From positions 1-54,909 of the forward strand of contig NZ_FQXS01000029.1 of NCBI RefSeq assembly GCF_900130015.1: a DNA stretch of 54,909 nt. The letters are read 5' to 3'. Under the pieces are notes generated by a model. That model did not search any database. It had not been told where the DNA came from and saw only the letters and a list, made by a program, of their open reading frames with translations. The translations under genes were made by a program, and so were the position numbers. Shown piece after piece: positions 1 to 7,813 of this stretch. This DNA comes from Desulfofustis glycolicus DSM 9705. GTDB taxonomy: Bacteria; Desulfobacterota; Desulfobulbia; Desulfobulbales; Desulfocapsaceae. Each line of letters begins with the position of its first letter. Position 1 is the stretch's first letter.

Positions 1-254
1 CACTTGATTCGTGGCACGTCGGCAGTGATATAGCAATGGTGCTGGAAGAAGTTGAGATGCCGCCAGGTCATTTCCTTGAAGTCATGGGCCTTACACAGCT
101 CTCCGCACTCAGGACAAGGGAAACTGCTTCCCCGTGGAGCGGACAGGGTGATCCGCAGTTCGTGGGGCGTGCACTCGGTGTTCAGAGATTGGCCGGTGAT
201 TTCCCAGGGTCTCTCTAATCCAAGTCCTAATGCTATGATATCGTTGCCATTCAT
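1..254 (-). CDS. ISL3-family transposase, N-terminal 84 codons (partial)
   Basis: The reading frame starts with ATG at 254 and runs open to the left window edge. The translation begins MNGNDIIALGLGLERPWEIT and has a zinc-ribbon pair CPEC (about residues 49-52) followed by a Cys near residue 56. It then has the TWRHLNFFQH stretch that is highly characteristic of the ISL3 transposase N-terminus, where the zinc finger and helix-turn-helix bind the terminal repeats. The DDE catalytic domain would lie outside the window. AGGAG sits five bases before the ATG on the minus strand, supporting this start. Activity cannot be judged. Confidence 0.85.
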   Translation of the reverse strand, partial: MNGNDIIALGLGLERPWEITGQSLNTECTPHELRITLSAPRGSSFPCPECGELCKAHDFKEMTWRHLNFFQHHCYITADVPRIK

Positions 255-260
255 ACGTTT

Positions 261-322
261 CTCCTCGCTATTTCGTGTGGATTTGATCTTATGATATCAA
301 ATCCACACGAAATGACGAGGAG
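261..322. repeat. Long near-perfect palindrome at ISL3 end
   Basis: Two arms of 27 bases (261-287 and 296-322) are inverted copies with only two mismatches, separated by an 8-base loop. The outer arm coincides with the presumed terminal inverted repeat and the inner arm ends directly before the transposase ribosome-binding site, so the repeat lies in the transposase leader. It may be a transposase-binding site, a transcript hairpin that limits read-through into the transposase, or both. The pairing is seen directly; the role is inferred. Confidence 0.8.
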
Positions 323-363
323 CCAAATAATCTCACTTGCTAAGAGGAGCCCGTGTGTTTAGC

Positions 364-1248
364 TCATCGTAAACCGGGTACATACTGTTTTATCCTCATC
401 TGCCAGTTTAGGACTTGGAACAAGCGTTTAACCCTCTTGTCTTCCGCCTTGCCGTTTCTTAGCCAGGCTATGTATGTATCGTAGTGAAGAAATAGCATCT
501 TGGTCATGACGTCTCTCGCTAAACGGTTACGATTTCGTATCGGTTTGAGATTTGAAAGGTGCCTTTCGTCCCATAATTTGAATGAGTTCCGAGATCCAGC
601 CCCATGGTGATAAATGGTGTCCCCGTAAATACCCCCGAGAAGACGATGGTAGTTATTCTTGTTACTGCGCCGCAATTTGAATATAGTTCTCTCGTCGGCT
701 CTTGCTTGGTCAGTAAAGTGAGAGAGGGTATCGCTGGCATCAAATTCTCCATTTTGAATGGTATCGAAACGAAGATCCCGACTCTTAATATAGTCCACCG
801 AAATGCATAACCCGCTCGGGTGTACATATGGTTTTATGCCCTTTTTCAGCTCATCTCTCCATACACCCGCGAGAACGGTTTTTTCGTTGAGCTGTGAGGT
901 GATATAGGGGAGCCAACCGGTTTTGATGGGGAAACTATCATTGTCTAATGTAAAAACATAATCCTCGTTACCCAGTCCTTCTCTCAGGGCACATTGATAT
1001 AACCGCTGTAATGGCTCTCGATGGAAGTGAGTAAGTTTTTGTGATTGCTCGTATTGTACAAGGGTAAGGTTGCGGTAGCCCTGCAAGCGTTTTGTCAGCT
1101 CAATATCGTGAGTGTTGTTGTTCCAAAGGAAAACATGATGACCTGCAGGATCCGTGTATTGAACGATTTTACTGAGACACATCTCAATCCACGTGCCGTA
1201 CGGTGTATCACTTGGTCCATTTACTATGAGTATCGCTGTTTTCGACAT
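364..1248 (-). CDS. Glycosyltransferase-like protein (GT-A type, unassigned family)
   Basis: The 294-residue product starts MSKTAILIVNGP. It has an acidic LDNDS motif at residues 101-105, where GT-A glycosyltransferases carry the DxD metal/nucleotide-sugar site, and a later GDTIYHHG segment resembling the metal-binding His region of such enzymes. No signal peptide or membrane segment is obvious, so it is probably cytoplasmic or peripheral. The frame is open upstream to 1419, but the upstream residues look random. ATG 1248, with GAGGAG about 13 bases before it, is the more natural start. It lies alone between the ISL3 end and the biosynthetic locus, oriented away from the latter. The fold assignment is moderately sure; the sugar substrate is unknown. 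Confidence 0.6.
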   Translation of the reverse strand: MSKTAILIVNGPSDTPYGTWIEMCLSKIVQYTDPAGHHVFLWNNNTHDIELTKRLQGYRNLTLVQYEQSQKLTHFHREPLQRLYQCALREGLGNEDYVFTLDNDSFPIKTGWLPYITSQLNEKTVLAGVWRDELKKGIKPYVHPSGLCISVDYIKSRDLRFDTIQNGEFDASDTLSHFTDQARADERTIFKLRRSNKNNYHRLLGGIYGDTIYHHGAGSRNSFKLWDERHLSNLKPIRNRNRLARDVMTKMLFLHYDTYIAWLRNGKAEDKRVKRLFQVLNWQMRIKQYVPGLR

Positions 1249-1816
1249 CGTACCGTTGCTGCTCCTCTTGTGTTTGACTTGATCAATCCGGTTCAGAGTA
1301 GGTCCCTGGAACCGCTGGCGCCATCGGGTTGTCCTGTCTGACGTTTCTCTTCTCAAAAAAATTTGGAAAACACACAGCCATGTCCAATTTTCCCGGTGTC
1401 CACTCGCGGTTCTTGGCAATCCAGGAGAGCGTCCTGATTTCTCTGATTTTCTTTAAGGCTGCCTTCGCCGCGAATATCGGAGGCTGCTCGTGTCCTGGCC
1501 GATTTATAATTCATCACGTTCTAGGTTGAGAAATAATAAACATCTTACTATATCTTTGTTTTTCGTCCAGATCATTGGGAGTCACCCCTGCCTTGCCACC
1601 TTGACAGCTCCTGCAACAGGAGTCAAGCGACCACATACAGCTTCAAACGTGCGGTCAGTACATGATGACTTTATGCATGGATCGTTTTAAATATCAAAAT
1701 ATTGAGACTGGAAGGACAATCGCTTATCCTTCTCTAGCGTCCTGCCGGAAAAGGAAAGACGGACGAAGGATCAACAGCGATTCGTGCCTGATAGAGAAAC
1801 AGATTCAGGTAGTGCC
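1249..1816. other. Intergenic region, divergent promoter region
   Basis: This 568-base stretch separates the minus-strand glycosyltransferase-like gene from the first megasynthase gene and must hold promoters for both. It contains AT-rich tracts around 1500-1560 and 1675-1705 and one imperfect hairpin (1600-1627). Short frames occur on both strands but none looks like a gene. I cannot name a specific promoter. Confidence 0.4.
1600..1627. repeat. Inverted repeat upstream of megasynthase gene
   Basis: CTTGA-cag-CTCCTG is followed, after a 3-base loop, by CAGGAG-TCAAG. This gives an 11-bp stem with a 3-base bulge. There is no T-tract, so it is not a standard terminator. It could be an operator or a leader hairpin for the gene starting at 1817. 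The structure is seen; the function is a guess. Confidence 0.4.
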
Positions 1817-4800
1817 ATGAACAACCAACCGAATGCCCAAGACCTCTGTCGAGCGCCTCTTGAAAAATTCGCAGCGGACAGCAAACTCCTGATTGGAAAG
1901 GTTGCTCAGGAGCGCCGAAATTGGAATACGACTGTCTCGGCTGATGCTGTACGCCACTTCGTCCTAGGAACGAGTGACGAGAATCCCCTCTGGTTTGACC
2001 CGGATCCTGCCGGGAGTGTCACCGGAATGACGGCTCAGGTCCCTCCCGCGTTTCCGTTGTCTGTGGGTTATCCAGTGCTCCATGGTGCTCCTGCAGAGCT
2101 TCCCCTGGAAGACTGGATCACTCGGATTTCGTGCCGCTGGCATCACCCGATGAAGTTGGGAGACAGGCTCAGAAGCGAGGCAAAGCTTCTGCGCGTTTCT
2201 CTTGTCGAGGATGTGCAAGGAGGGCTGCCCAAGTCACTTCTCGTAACCGGTACCGACTATTCCAACCAGCATGGTGAACGAGTCGCGTCAATGGAAGTGA
2301 ATTTGTTCCGCACTTCCAGGTCTGGCGAATCGGACCGCATTCAAAGAGAATGTCATCGTTATGAGGACGGTGAACTTCTGTCGATTAAACATTCGGTAGA
2401 ATCCGAATCTCGCCGCGGCGATCGGCTGTTTCAGGATCGTGACCTGGCTCCAGGTGCGAAACTTCCAGCCAAGGTCCGTGGCCCCCTCAATATCGGCGAC
2501 TTGGTGGCCTGGAATGCCGCGGTGGGGCCTGCAGCGGCGTCAGGGTCTTGGGCCTGGCGGGATAGCTTGAAATCACCGGCCAGAAGTTTCGTACATCCGG
2601 TAACCGGGGCGCTTGTGAGTGCTAGCCTGCAGCATGAGGACACAATTTTGTGCCATCAGCGGGGAATGCCACTTCCCTTTGACAATGGGCTGATGAGGTT
2701 TGCCTGGATTCTTCCGTTGCTGACCGATTGGATGGGAGATCACGGCCGTTTGCAGTACGTTGCCATAGATATCATGCGTCCCAATCTTTATGGCGACACG
2801 ACATGGTACGGAGGCTTTATCGTCGATTGTCAACAGGATGGTGCTGATTTTATCGTCAAGATATCGATTTTCGGGACGAATCAGCTCGGTGAGAAAACAG
2901 TACGGGGCGAGGCCTCTGTTCTGATACCTGAGAAGGCGAGAAAGTCGGGCGGCAGCAGTGAACGAGCCAGTTCTGATGGACGGCCGCAGCGGTCTGAGGA
3001 AGACGAGGTCAGTCTGCTCGATCGTATCCTGAACCATGCAGCTGAGTTTCCAGACAATAATGCAGTCTCTGATTGCTCGGGCACTACAGTTTCATATGGG
3101 AACCTTGTACGCCGCATTGCCGTGTTGGCTGATTGGCTGCAGGACAGTGGCATACGACCTGGAAGCCGGGTTGCGGTTGCCTGTTCCCGTACGGTGGAAG
3201 CGCTCATCTGGCCCTTGGCAATCCTGCGTGCAGGCGGGACGTGGATCGGCTGTGATCCGGAATGGCCCGAAAAGCGGCTCCAGGCGGTTTTTCAGGACGC
3301 TTCACCTGCGATGGTACTTGGTGACCAGGAATCCGCCCCGCATCTTCCGCAGGGGCCGTGGCAGGTAGTTTCTCTCGAATCCGTTTCGTTGTCAGCGGTG
3401 GAAGGATCCAAAGCAATGCCAGTCGTCTCCGGTACGGTACCTGCCTACATCTGCTATACATCCGGGTCGTCCGGGAGGCCGGCCGGCGCTGTTGTATCCC
3501 GCACCAGTTTTTCCCGTTATCTCGCGGACCTGGAATCTGTGTTCCCCATGACGGCCAAGGATGTTTTTGCGCACACCGCTTCCTTTGCCTTTTCGGCATC
3601 TGTGCGCCAGCTTTTTCTCCCCCTGATGCTTGGCGCGCACCTGGTGATAGCAGGATCGGAGCAGCGAAAGGATACAAAACAGATCATCGCGTGGATGAAA
3701 CAACGCCGAATAACGGTTTGGGATACCGTCCCCAGTGTGTGGAAGACGGTCATCGACGTCCATCGCATTGGCAGCAACGCTGAGGGAATTCAGTCTCCTC
3801 CACCGGAGTTGCATTACATCCTATTGACCGGCGAACCCCTGCCCTGGCAGACGGTGCAGAGCTGGTGGCGGGAATGGGGCGGGAAGCAGCGCATTTACAA
3901 TCTCTATTCACAGACCGAAACCGCAGGGACCGTGGCAGTGCTCGAGGTTGCTCCCGACCCGGAACAGAATGATCAGTTTGTTTCCATCGGTTACCCGTTT
4001 CCGGGGGTCAGTCTGCACCTTGTCGATGAAAAGCTTGAAGATGTCCCTGACGGAGATAGTGGCAGGATTCTCGTTTCCAGTGATCGACTGGCCGACGGGT
4101 ACCTGAACGGGGATCGGGATAAATCCGGCTTTCTTCACGAGAAGGGTGCCGTTCGGCAACGGTTTTTGACGGGTGATCTGGCCTACCGGGATGGTCGGGG
4201 CACGATTTCCGTGGTCGGTCGGGAGGATCGCCGAATCAAGCGACGGGGGTTTCGGATAGATCTGGTTGAGATAGAAAATCAGCTCCTGGAGCATCCTCTT
4301 GTCAAGAGTGCCGCCGTGGTGGAAAACAGGCAGTCAGCCGGTGGGCGGCTGGTGGCCCATGTGGAGTCCGATTCCCTGACAGCTGATCAGGTAAAACTCT
4401 ACGTACAACGGCACCTCCCGGATTACATGGTTCCAAACGGTTTCGTCCTTCATGACCGGTTGCCCCGAACGGCGAGTGACAAGATCGCCTATCAACAACT
4501 CCTCGACGTGGCTGAAACAGACGGTGATCAAACGGGGCAACCGGAAACGACCGTGGAAATCGCTCTGGCCCGGTTATGGAAAAAAGTGCTGAACATCGAA
4601 GAGGTGCACACGGGCGACAATTTTTTCGATCTTGGCGGGGACTCTCTGTTGGCAACGGTTCTGATGGCGGAGATGGAAAAAGAGTTTGGCGAGATCAAGG
4701 ATTCGGGCATTGTGTATCAGTTTCCTTGTCTGCATGACATGGCCGGCTGCTTGGCATCAGGGGGCAAGATAAATGAAGCGATAAAAGTCAAGGAAGGGAC

Positions 4801-5566
4801 CCTTCCGGCACTGTTCAGCTTTCCACTCCGCAGCGGCAACTCATTTTACCTTCGCCACCTGTTACCGTGCGTGCAGAGCCCTGCCGCCGTCCATTGCTTA
4901 CAACCTGATATAGCTGATTTGCAGTCGAGCAAAGGTGACGATTTTAGCGAAGTGGCGCGTCGTTGTGTCGCGGCCATGCGCAGGATTCAGCCGACCGGGC
5001 CGTACCTCTTGCTCGGTTACTCGTTCGCCGGTTTGCTCGCTTTTGAGGCAGCCTGCTATCTGCACGACGAAGGCGAGCGTGTTGACGCCTTGATCATGAT
5101 CGATACTGCCACCCCGGAACTTATCGAATTTCGCAAAACAGTCCGCTTCCGCTTACGCAAGCTTCTTAACTTATTGCGTTATCCCGGTCAGATGCAAATT
5201 CTCGGATTTGGCAACCGTCAAGTGCAGAAGCTATTGAAAAGACTTGGGAGACCGGTTCAGACCCCTAGCCGTTTCGAAGCGGTGCCGAGAATTCAGGGGA
5301 AATATAAAGATTTCTTTACCGCCGCCATTAATGAGCATAACTTCAGGCACGTGCCATTTGATATCGAACTGATTCAAGCGTCCAGATTCCGTCCTTTCGA
5401 TATCGAGCCGACGGCTAACGGCTGGCCGGCATTATGTGAAAATGTTCAGGTCTATCCGGTCGACACGACCCATGGCGCTCTCTTGAAAATCGAAAATGCC
5501 GCGTCCACCGCCGGGATTGTGGACCGCGTGCTCATGGAGGCGGCACGCTCTGCCCATCTCAACTGA
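1817..5566 (+). CDS. Hybrid synthetase: MaoC-like double hotdog, NRPS adenylation, carrier, thioesterase
   Basis: The product is a large (about 1249-residue) cytoplasmic assembly-line enzyme. Domains in order: a MaoC-type hotdog dehydratase/hydratase half (about 25-165); a second hotdog (about 220-375); an NRPS-type adenylation domain (about 395-895), with P-loop YTSGSSGRPAG at 547-557 and the A10 lysine near 889; a carrier domain with the phosphopantetheine serine in GGDSL near 943; and a type I thioesterase with GYSFAG (Ser near 1069), Asp near 1096 and His near 1219. Two features are odd. The A3 lysine is replaced (GRPAG), and the A4 aspartate that binds an alpha-amino group is Ser (FSASV, 592-596), suggesting a non-standard acid substrate. 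ATG 1817 has AGG seven bases upstream; an in-frame GTG at 1784 is an alternative start. Substrate and product are unknown. Confidence 0.88.
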   Translation: MNNQPNAQDLCRAPLEKFAADSKLLIGKVAQERRNWNTTVSADAVRHFVLGTSDENPLWFDPDPAGSVTGMTAQVPPAFPLSVGYPVLHGAPAELPLEDWITRISCRWHHPMKLGDRLRSEAKLLRVSLVEDVQGGLPKSLLVTGTDYSNQHGERVASMEVNLFRTSRSGESDRIQRECHRYEDGELLSIKHSVESESRRGDRLFQDRDLAPGAKLPAKVRGPLNIGDLVAWNAAVGPAAASGSWAWRDSLKSPARSFVHPVTGALVSASLQHEDTILCHQRGMPLPFDNGLMRFAWILPLLTDWMGDHGRLQYVAIDIMRPNLYGDTTWYGGFIVDCQQDGADFIVKISIFGTNQLGEKTVRGEASVLIPEKARKSGGSSERASSDGRPQRSEEDEVSLLDRILNHAAEFPDNNAVSDCSGTTVSYGNLVRRIAVLADWLQDSGIRPGSRVAVACSRTVEALIWPLAILRAGGTWIGCDPEWPEKRLQAVFQDASPAMVLGDQESAPHLPQGPWQVVSLESVSLSAVEGSKAMPVVSGTVPAYICYTSGSSGRPAGAVVSRTSFSRYLADLESVFPMTAKDVFAHTASFAFSASVRQLFLPLMLGAHLVIAGSEQRKDTKQIIAWMKQRRITVWDTVPSVWKTVIDVHRIGSNAEGIQSPPPELHYILLTGEPLPWQTVQSWWREWGGKQRIYNLYSQTETAGTVAVLEVAPDPEQNDQFVSIGYPFPGVSLHLVDEKLEDVPDGDSGRILVSSDRLADGYLNGDRDKSGFLHEKGAVRQRFLTGDLAYRDGRGTISVVGREDRRIKRRGFRIDLVEIENQLLEHPLVKSAAVVENRQSAGGRLVAHVESDSLTADQVKLYVQRHLPDYMVPNGFVLHDRLPRTASDKIAYQQLLDVAETDGDQTGQPETTVEIALARLWKKVLNIEEVHTGDNFFDLGGDSLLATVLMAEMEKEFGEIKDSGIVYQFPCLHDMAGCLASGGKINEAIKVKEGTLPALFSFPLRSGNSFYLRHLLPCVQSPAAVHCLQPDIADLQSSKGDDFSEVARRCVAAMRRIQPTGPYLLLGYSFAGLLAFEAACYLHDEGERVDALIMIDTATPELIEFRKTVRFRLRKLLNLLRYPGQMQILGFGNRQVQKLLKRLGRPVQTPSRFEAVPRIQGKYKDFFTAAINEHNFRHVPFDIELIQASRFRPFDIEPTANGWPALCENVQVYPVDTTHGALLKIENAASTAGIVDRVLMEAARSAHLN

Positions 5567-5840
5567 AGGAAGATGGCAGAAGGTGCTGGCCGTTTTCATT
5601 CATAATAAAAGGAGCGTTGAAAAATTGTCATTTTGGCCAATATCATCGTTGCCCAATCACATTGTATCCTCGGGATTTCATGTGTATGCCTGCGGTAAAA
5701 TTTCCTTGCGCGACTCGATCTTGAACGAAATTCTGACTTGTTCAAGCTCCCCTGAAGTTTTGCTTCATGTCCAAAGCCAGGGGGACTGTATATCCTGAAC
5801 GATGTTTCGTTAACTCGCCAACAGATTCTGCGGAGAAGAT

Positions 5841-6770
5841 ATGGTTGATATTACCGTCGGTAAAGAAGACATAGATCGAGTATTTTCCCCGTATGTCAAG
5901 AAAAGGCAACGTGCAACCAGCCCAGGTTCGATTGCGCTGTTGACAAAGCTGTATTGTCGCTGGCTGGTGAAGCGACTCCAGAAAGCAGTAGCCAGAAAGT
6001 TGTTGCAGCAGATGCGAACAACGGATCGGGTCCGAAGCGGTTACGAGGAAAAATGGAGTGCATTTGATTATTCGCTCTATACACCCGAAAGTCCCCGGTC
6101 GGAATTGATGGAATGGAGAGGTGTCCACTATTTTGCCAACCCGTACGTCAAGGGGCGGATCCAACTGCTGTATCTGGAACGGATAATCAGCGAGTTTCGA
6201 CCGTGCACCGTGTTAGAGGTCGGCTGCGGGCGGGGGAGTATGATTGTCCCGCTGGGAAGGAGATTTCCGGAGGTGCGATTCTGTGGCCTGGAGCTGACCG
6301 CCGCCGGCGTAGGTGATGCCAGAAGACTCTGTTTTCAGCGTGAGTTGCCGAGGGAAATGAATGAGTATGTCCCGTTTCCCATTCCGTTTGCGGAGAATCC
6401 GCAGATGGGCTTTGTTCAGGCTTCAGGTGAGTGCATCCCCTTTCGCGATGGCAGTTTTGATCTTGTTTATACCAACCAGGCGCTCGAGCAGATGGATCAC
6501 ATCAAAGCGGACGTCTTGTCTGAAATTGCTAGGGTTGCCAGAAAAACAGCAGTTTTTTCCGAGCCGTTCCGCGACTGGAATGCGCGGGGCATCAGAAGAA
6601 ACAGGGTCCTGGCCACGCAATATTTCTCGGCCTCGATTGCCGACTTGAAGTCGTACGGGTTAACGCCGATTTTTGTGACTGAAGACATGCCAAGCAAGGT
6701 CATTCTGCACACGGGTATTGTCGTTGCCGAGAAAAACGATGATGCCCTTATCAATAACCATAACTCTTGA
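5841..6770 (+). CDS. Class I SAM-dependent methyltransferase
   Basis: The 309-residue protein has a Rossmann methyltransferase core from about residue 110. The SAM-binding glycine motif VLEVGCGRGS is at 124-133, the acidic strand-2 end is GLEL near 149-152, and a motif III-like FDLVYTNQALEQ follows. The first ~100 residues are basic and helical, perhaps a substrate-binding or targeting extension. GGAGA stands just before the ATG. It lies 274 bases after the MaoC/NRPS gene and 12 bases before the binding-protein gene, so it probably belongs to the same locus and methylates its product or intermediate. The target atom cannot be read from sequence. Confidence 0.8.
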   Translation: MVDITVGKEDIDRVFSPYVKKRQRATSPGSIALLTKLYCRWLVKRLQKAVARKLLQQMRTTDRVRSGYEEKWSAFDYSLYTPESPRSELMEWRGVHYFANPYVKGRIQLLYLERIISEFRPCTVLEVGCGRGSMIVPLGRRFPEVRFCGLELTAAGVGDARRLCFQRELPREMNEYVPFPIPFAENPQMGFVQASGECIPFRDGSFDLVYTNQALEQMDHIKADVLSEIARVARKTAVFSEPFRDWNARGIRRNRVLATQYFSASIADLKSYGLTPIFVTEDMPSKVILHTGIVVAEKNDDALINNHNS

Positions 6771-6782
6771 CGTGGGGTTGCA

Positions 6783-7811
6783 ATGAAAACAGTATCTCGA
6801 AGCAGGATTTTAATGGCTATGTCAGTCATGCTAATCATGACTCTAGTAGATATTGAGAATAGCTCTGTATTCGCTGTAGAAAGGCAGCTCAAAACCCTTT
6901 CTGTGCGAGTATCCCCTTTTTTGTCGTGGGGCCCGTTCTACATTGCCAAGGAAGAGGGGTATTTCGAGAAACAAGGCCTCGACATCCGGTTCATTCAGTT
7001 CAACAACAACAGCGAATCGATGACGGCGCTGCTCACCGGGGATCTCGATGTGGATGCGATCCTGACGGTTGGGCTGCTCAACGTGATAGCGCGCGGGCAA
7101 TCTGTAAAGATCGTTGCGAATAAGGGGTTTGCCGCTACGGATGAATGCCCGGCGGACGGATTTGTGGTGCGGAGTGGCTTGGTGGAGAAGATGCAGAATC
7201 CGGCTCCGGAGATGTTGCAAGATCTCAAGTTCCACGTCATGCCGACCTGGGTAGACAGATATTTTCTGGATCAGGTGCTCAGTAAGTGGGGGCTCGGCAT
7301 TTCAAAAATAATGACGACACCAGTCACGAACTCTGCAGCACGGCTTGCTGCGCTCAACAGCGCTAATCTGGATGTGGCATTCTTCAGTGAACCGTGGATT
7401 ACCCGCTTGCGGGAAAGCGGCGCCGGAGATTTATGGCTGCCGTTATCGGCTATTATTCCGAACTTCCCGATGGGAGTGATCACCTTCGGCCCGAATCTTT
7501 TGGAGAAAGACCAGAGCGGCGATCTGGGCGTTCGCTTCCTCCATGCCTATCTCCAGGGTATCGCCCAGTTCAAGGAGGGCAAGACGCCCCGCAATATCGA
7601 GATCCTGGCGGCAGCGACCAAGCTGGAGCCGGCGCTGCTGGCGCGGGTCTGCTGGCCGAGCTTTGCCGACAATGGACAGAGCGATGCAGAGTTGCTCAGT
7701 CGTTATTCGGAGTGGGCTACCGAACAGGGAATGGTGGATCGAGCCTTACGCCCGGAAGAGCTGTATGAGCCGCGTTTTATTGAGCAGGCTGCCACAGAAC
7801 TCGGCAGATAA
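6783..7811 (+). CDS. ABC transporter substrate-binding protein (SsuA/NMT1-like)
   Basis: The 342-residue protein begins with a basic-hydrophobic signal peptide ending around residue 32. A type 2 periplasmic binding fold follows: the FYIAKEEGYFEKQGLDI stretch is the hallmark of the NMT1/SsuA/TauA family, followed by LLTGDLDVDAI and VDRYFLDQVL segments. Family members deliver sulfonates, taurine, nitrate, pyrimidines or other small anions to an SsuBC-type transporter. The matching ATPase and permease lie 4 kb downstream, separated by the second megasynthase gene, which starts 2 bases after this stop. That tight spacing ties transport to synthesis. The ligand is unknown. Confidence 0.85.
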   Translation: MKTVSRSRILMAMSVMLIMTLVDIENSSVFAVERQLKTLSVRVSPFLSWGPFYIAKEEGYFEKQGLDIRFIQFNNNSESMTALLTGDLDVDAILTVGLLNVIARGQSVKIVANKGFAATDECPADGFVVRSGLVEKMQNPAPEMLQDLKFHVMPTWVDRYFLDQVLSKWGLGISKIMTTPVTNSAARLAALNSANLDVAFFSEPWITRLRESGAGDLWLPLSAIIPNFPMGVITFGPNLLEKDQSGDLGVRFLHAYLQGIAQFKEGKTPRNIEILAAATKLEPALLARVCWPSFADNGQSDAELLSRYSEWATEQGMVDRALRPEELYEPRFIEQAATELGR

Positions 7812-7813
7812 CA

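Larger units (their letters stand above)
1..324 (-). mobile_element. ISL3-family insertion sequence, start-proximal end, cut by window edge
   Basis: The minus strand carries the beginning of an ISL3-type transposase preceded by a likely terminal repeat. Read outward on the minus strand, the element would begin at 324 with GGCTCCTCGTCATTTCGTGT, which resembles the GGCTCTTC-like ends known for ISL3 elements. The eight bases outside it (325-332, AAATAATC) could be one copy of the 8-bp target duplication this family makes. The other end lies beyond the window, so completeness and the duplication cannot be judged. Confidence 0.7.

Noticed and set aside
1601-1629. TTGACA as -35 promoter upstream of the megasynthase
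   Set aside because: No -10-like sequence at 16-18 bases; the hexamer is part of the hairpin.
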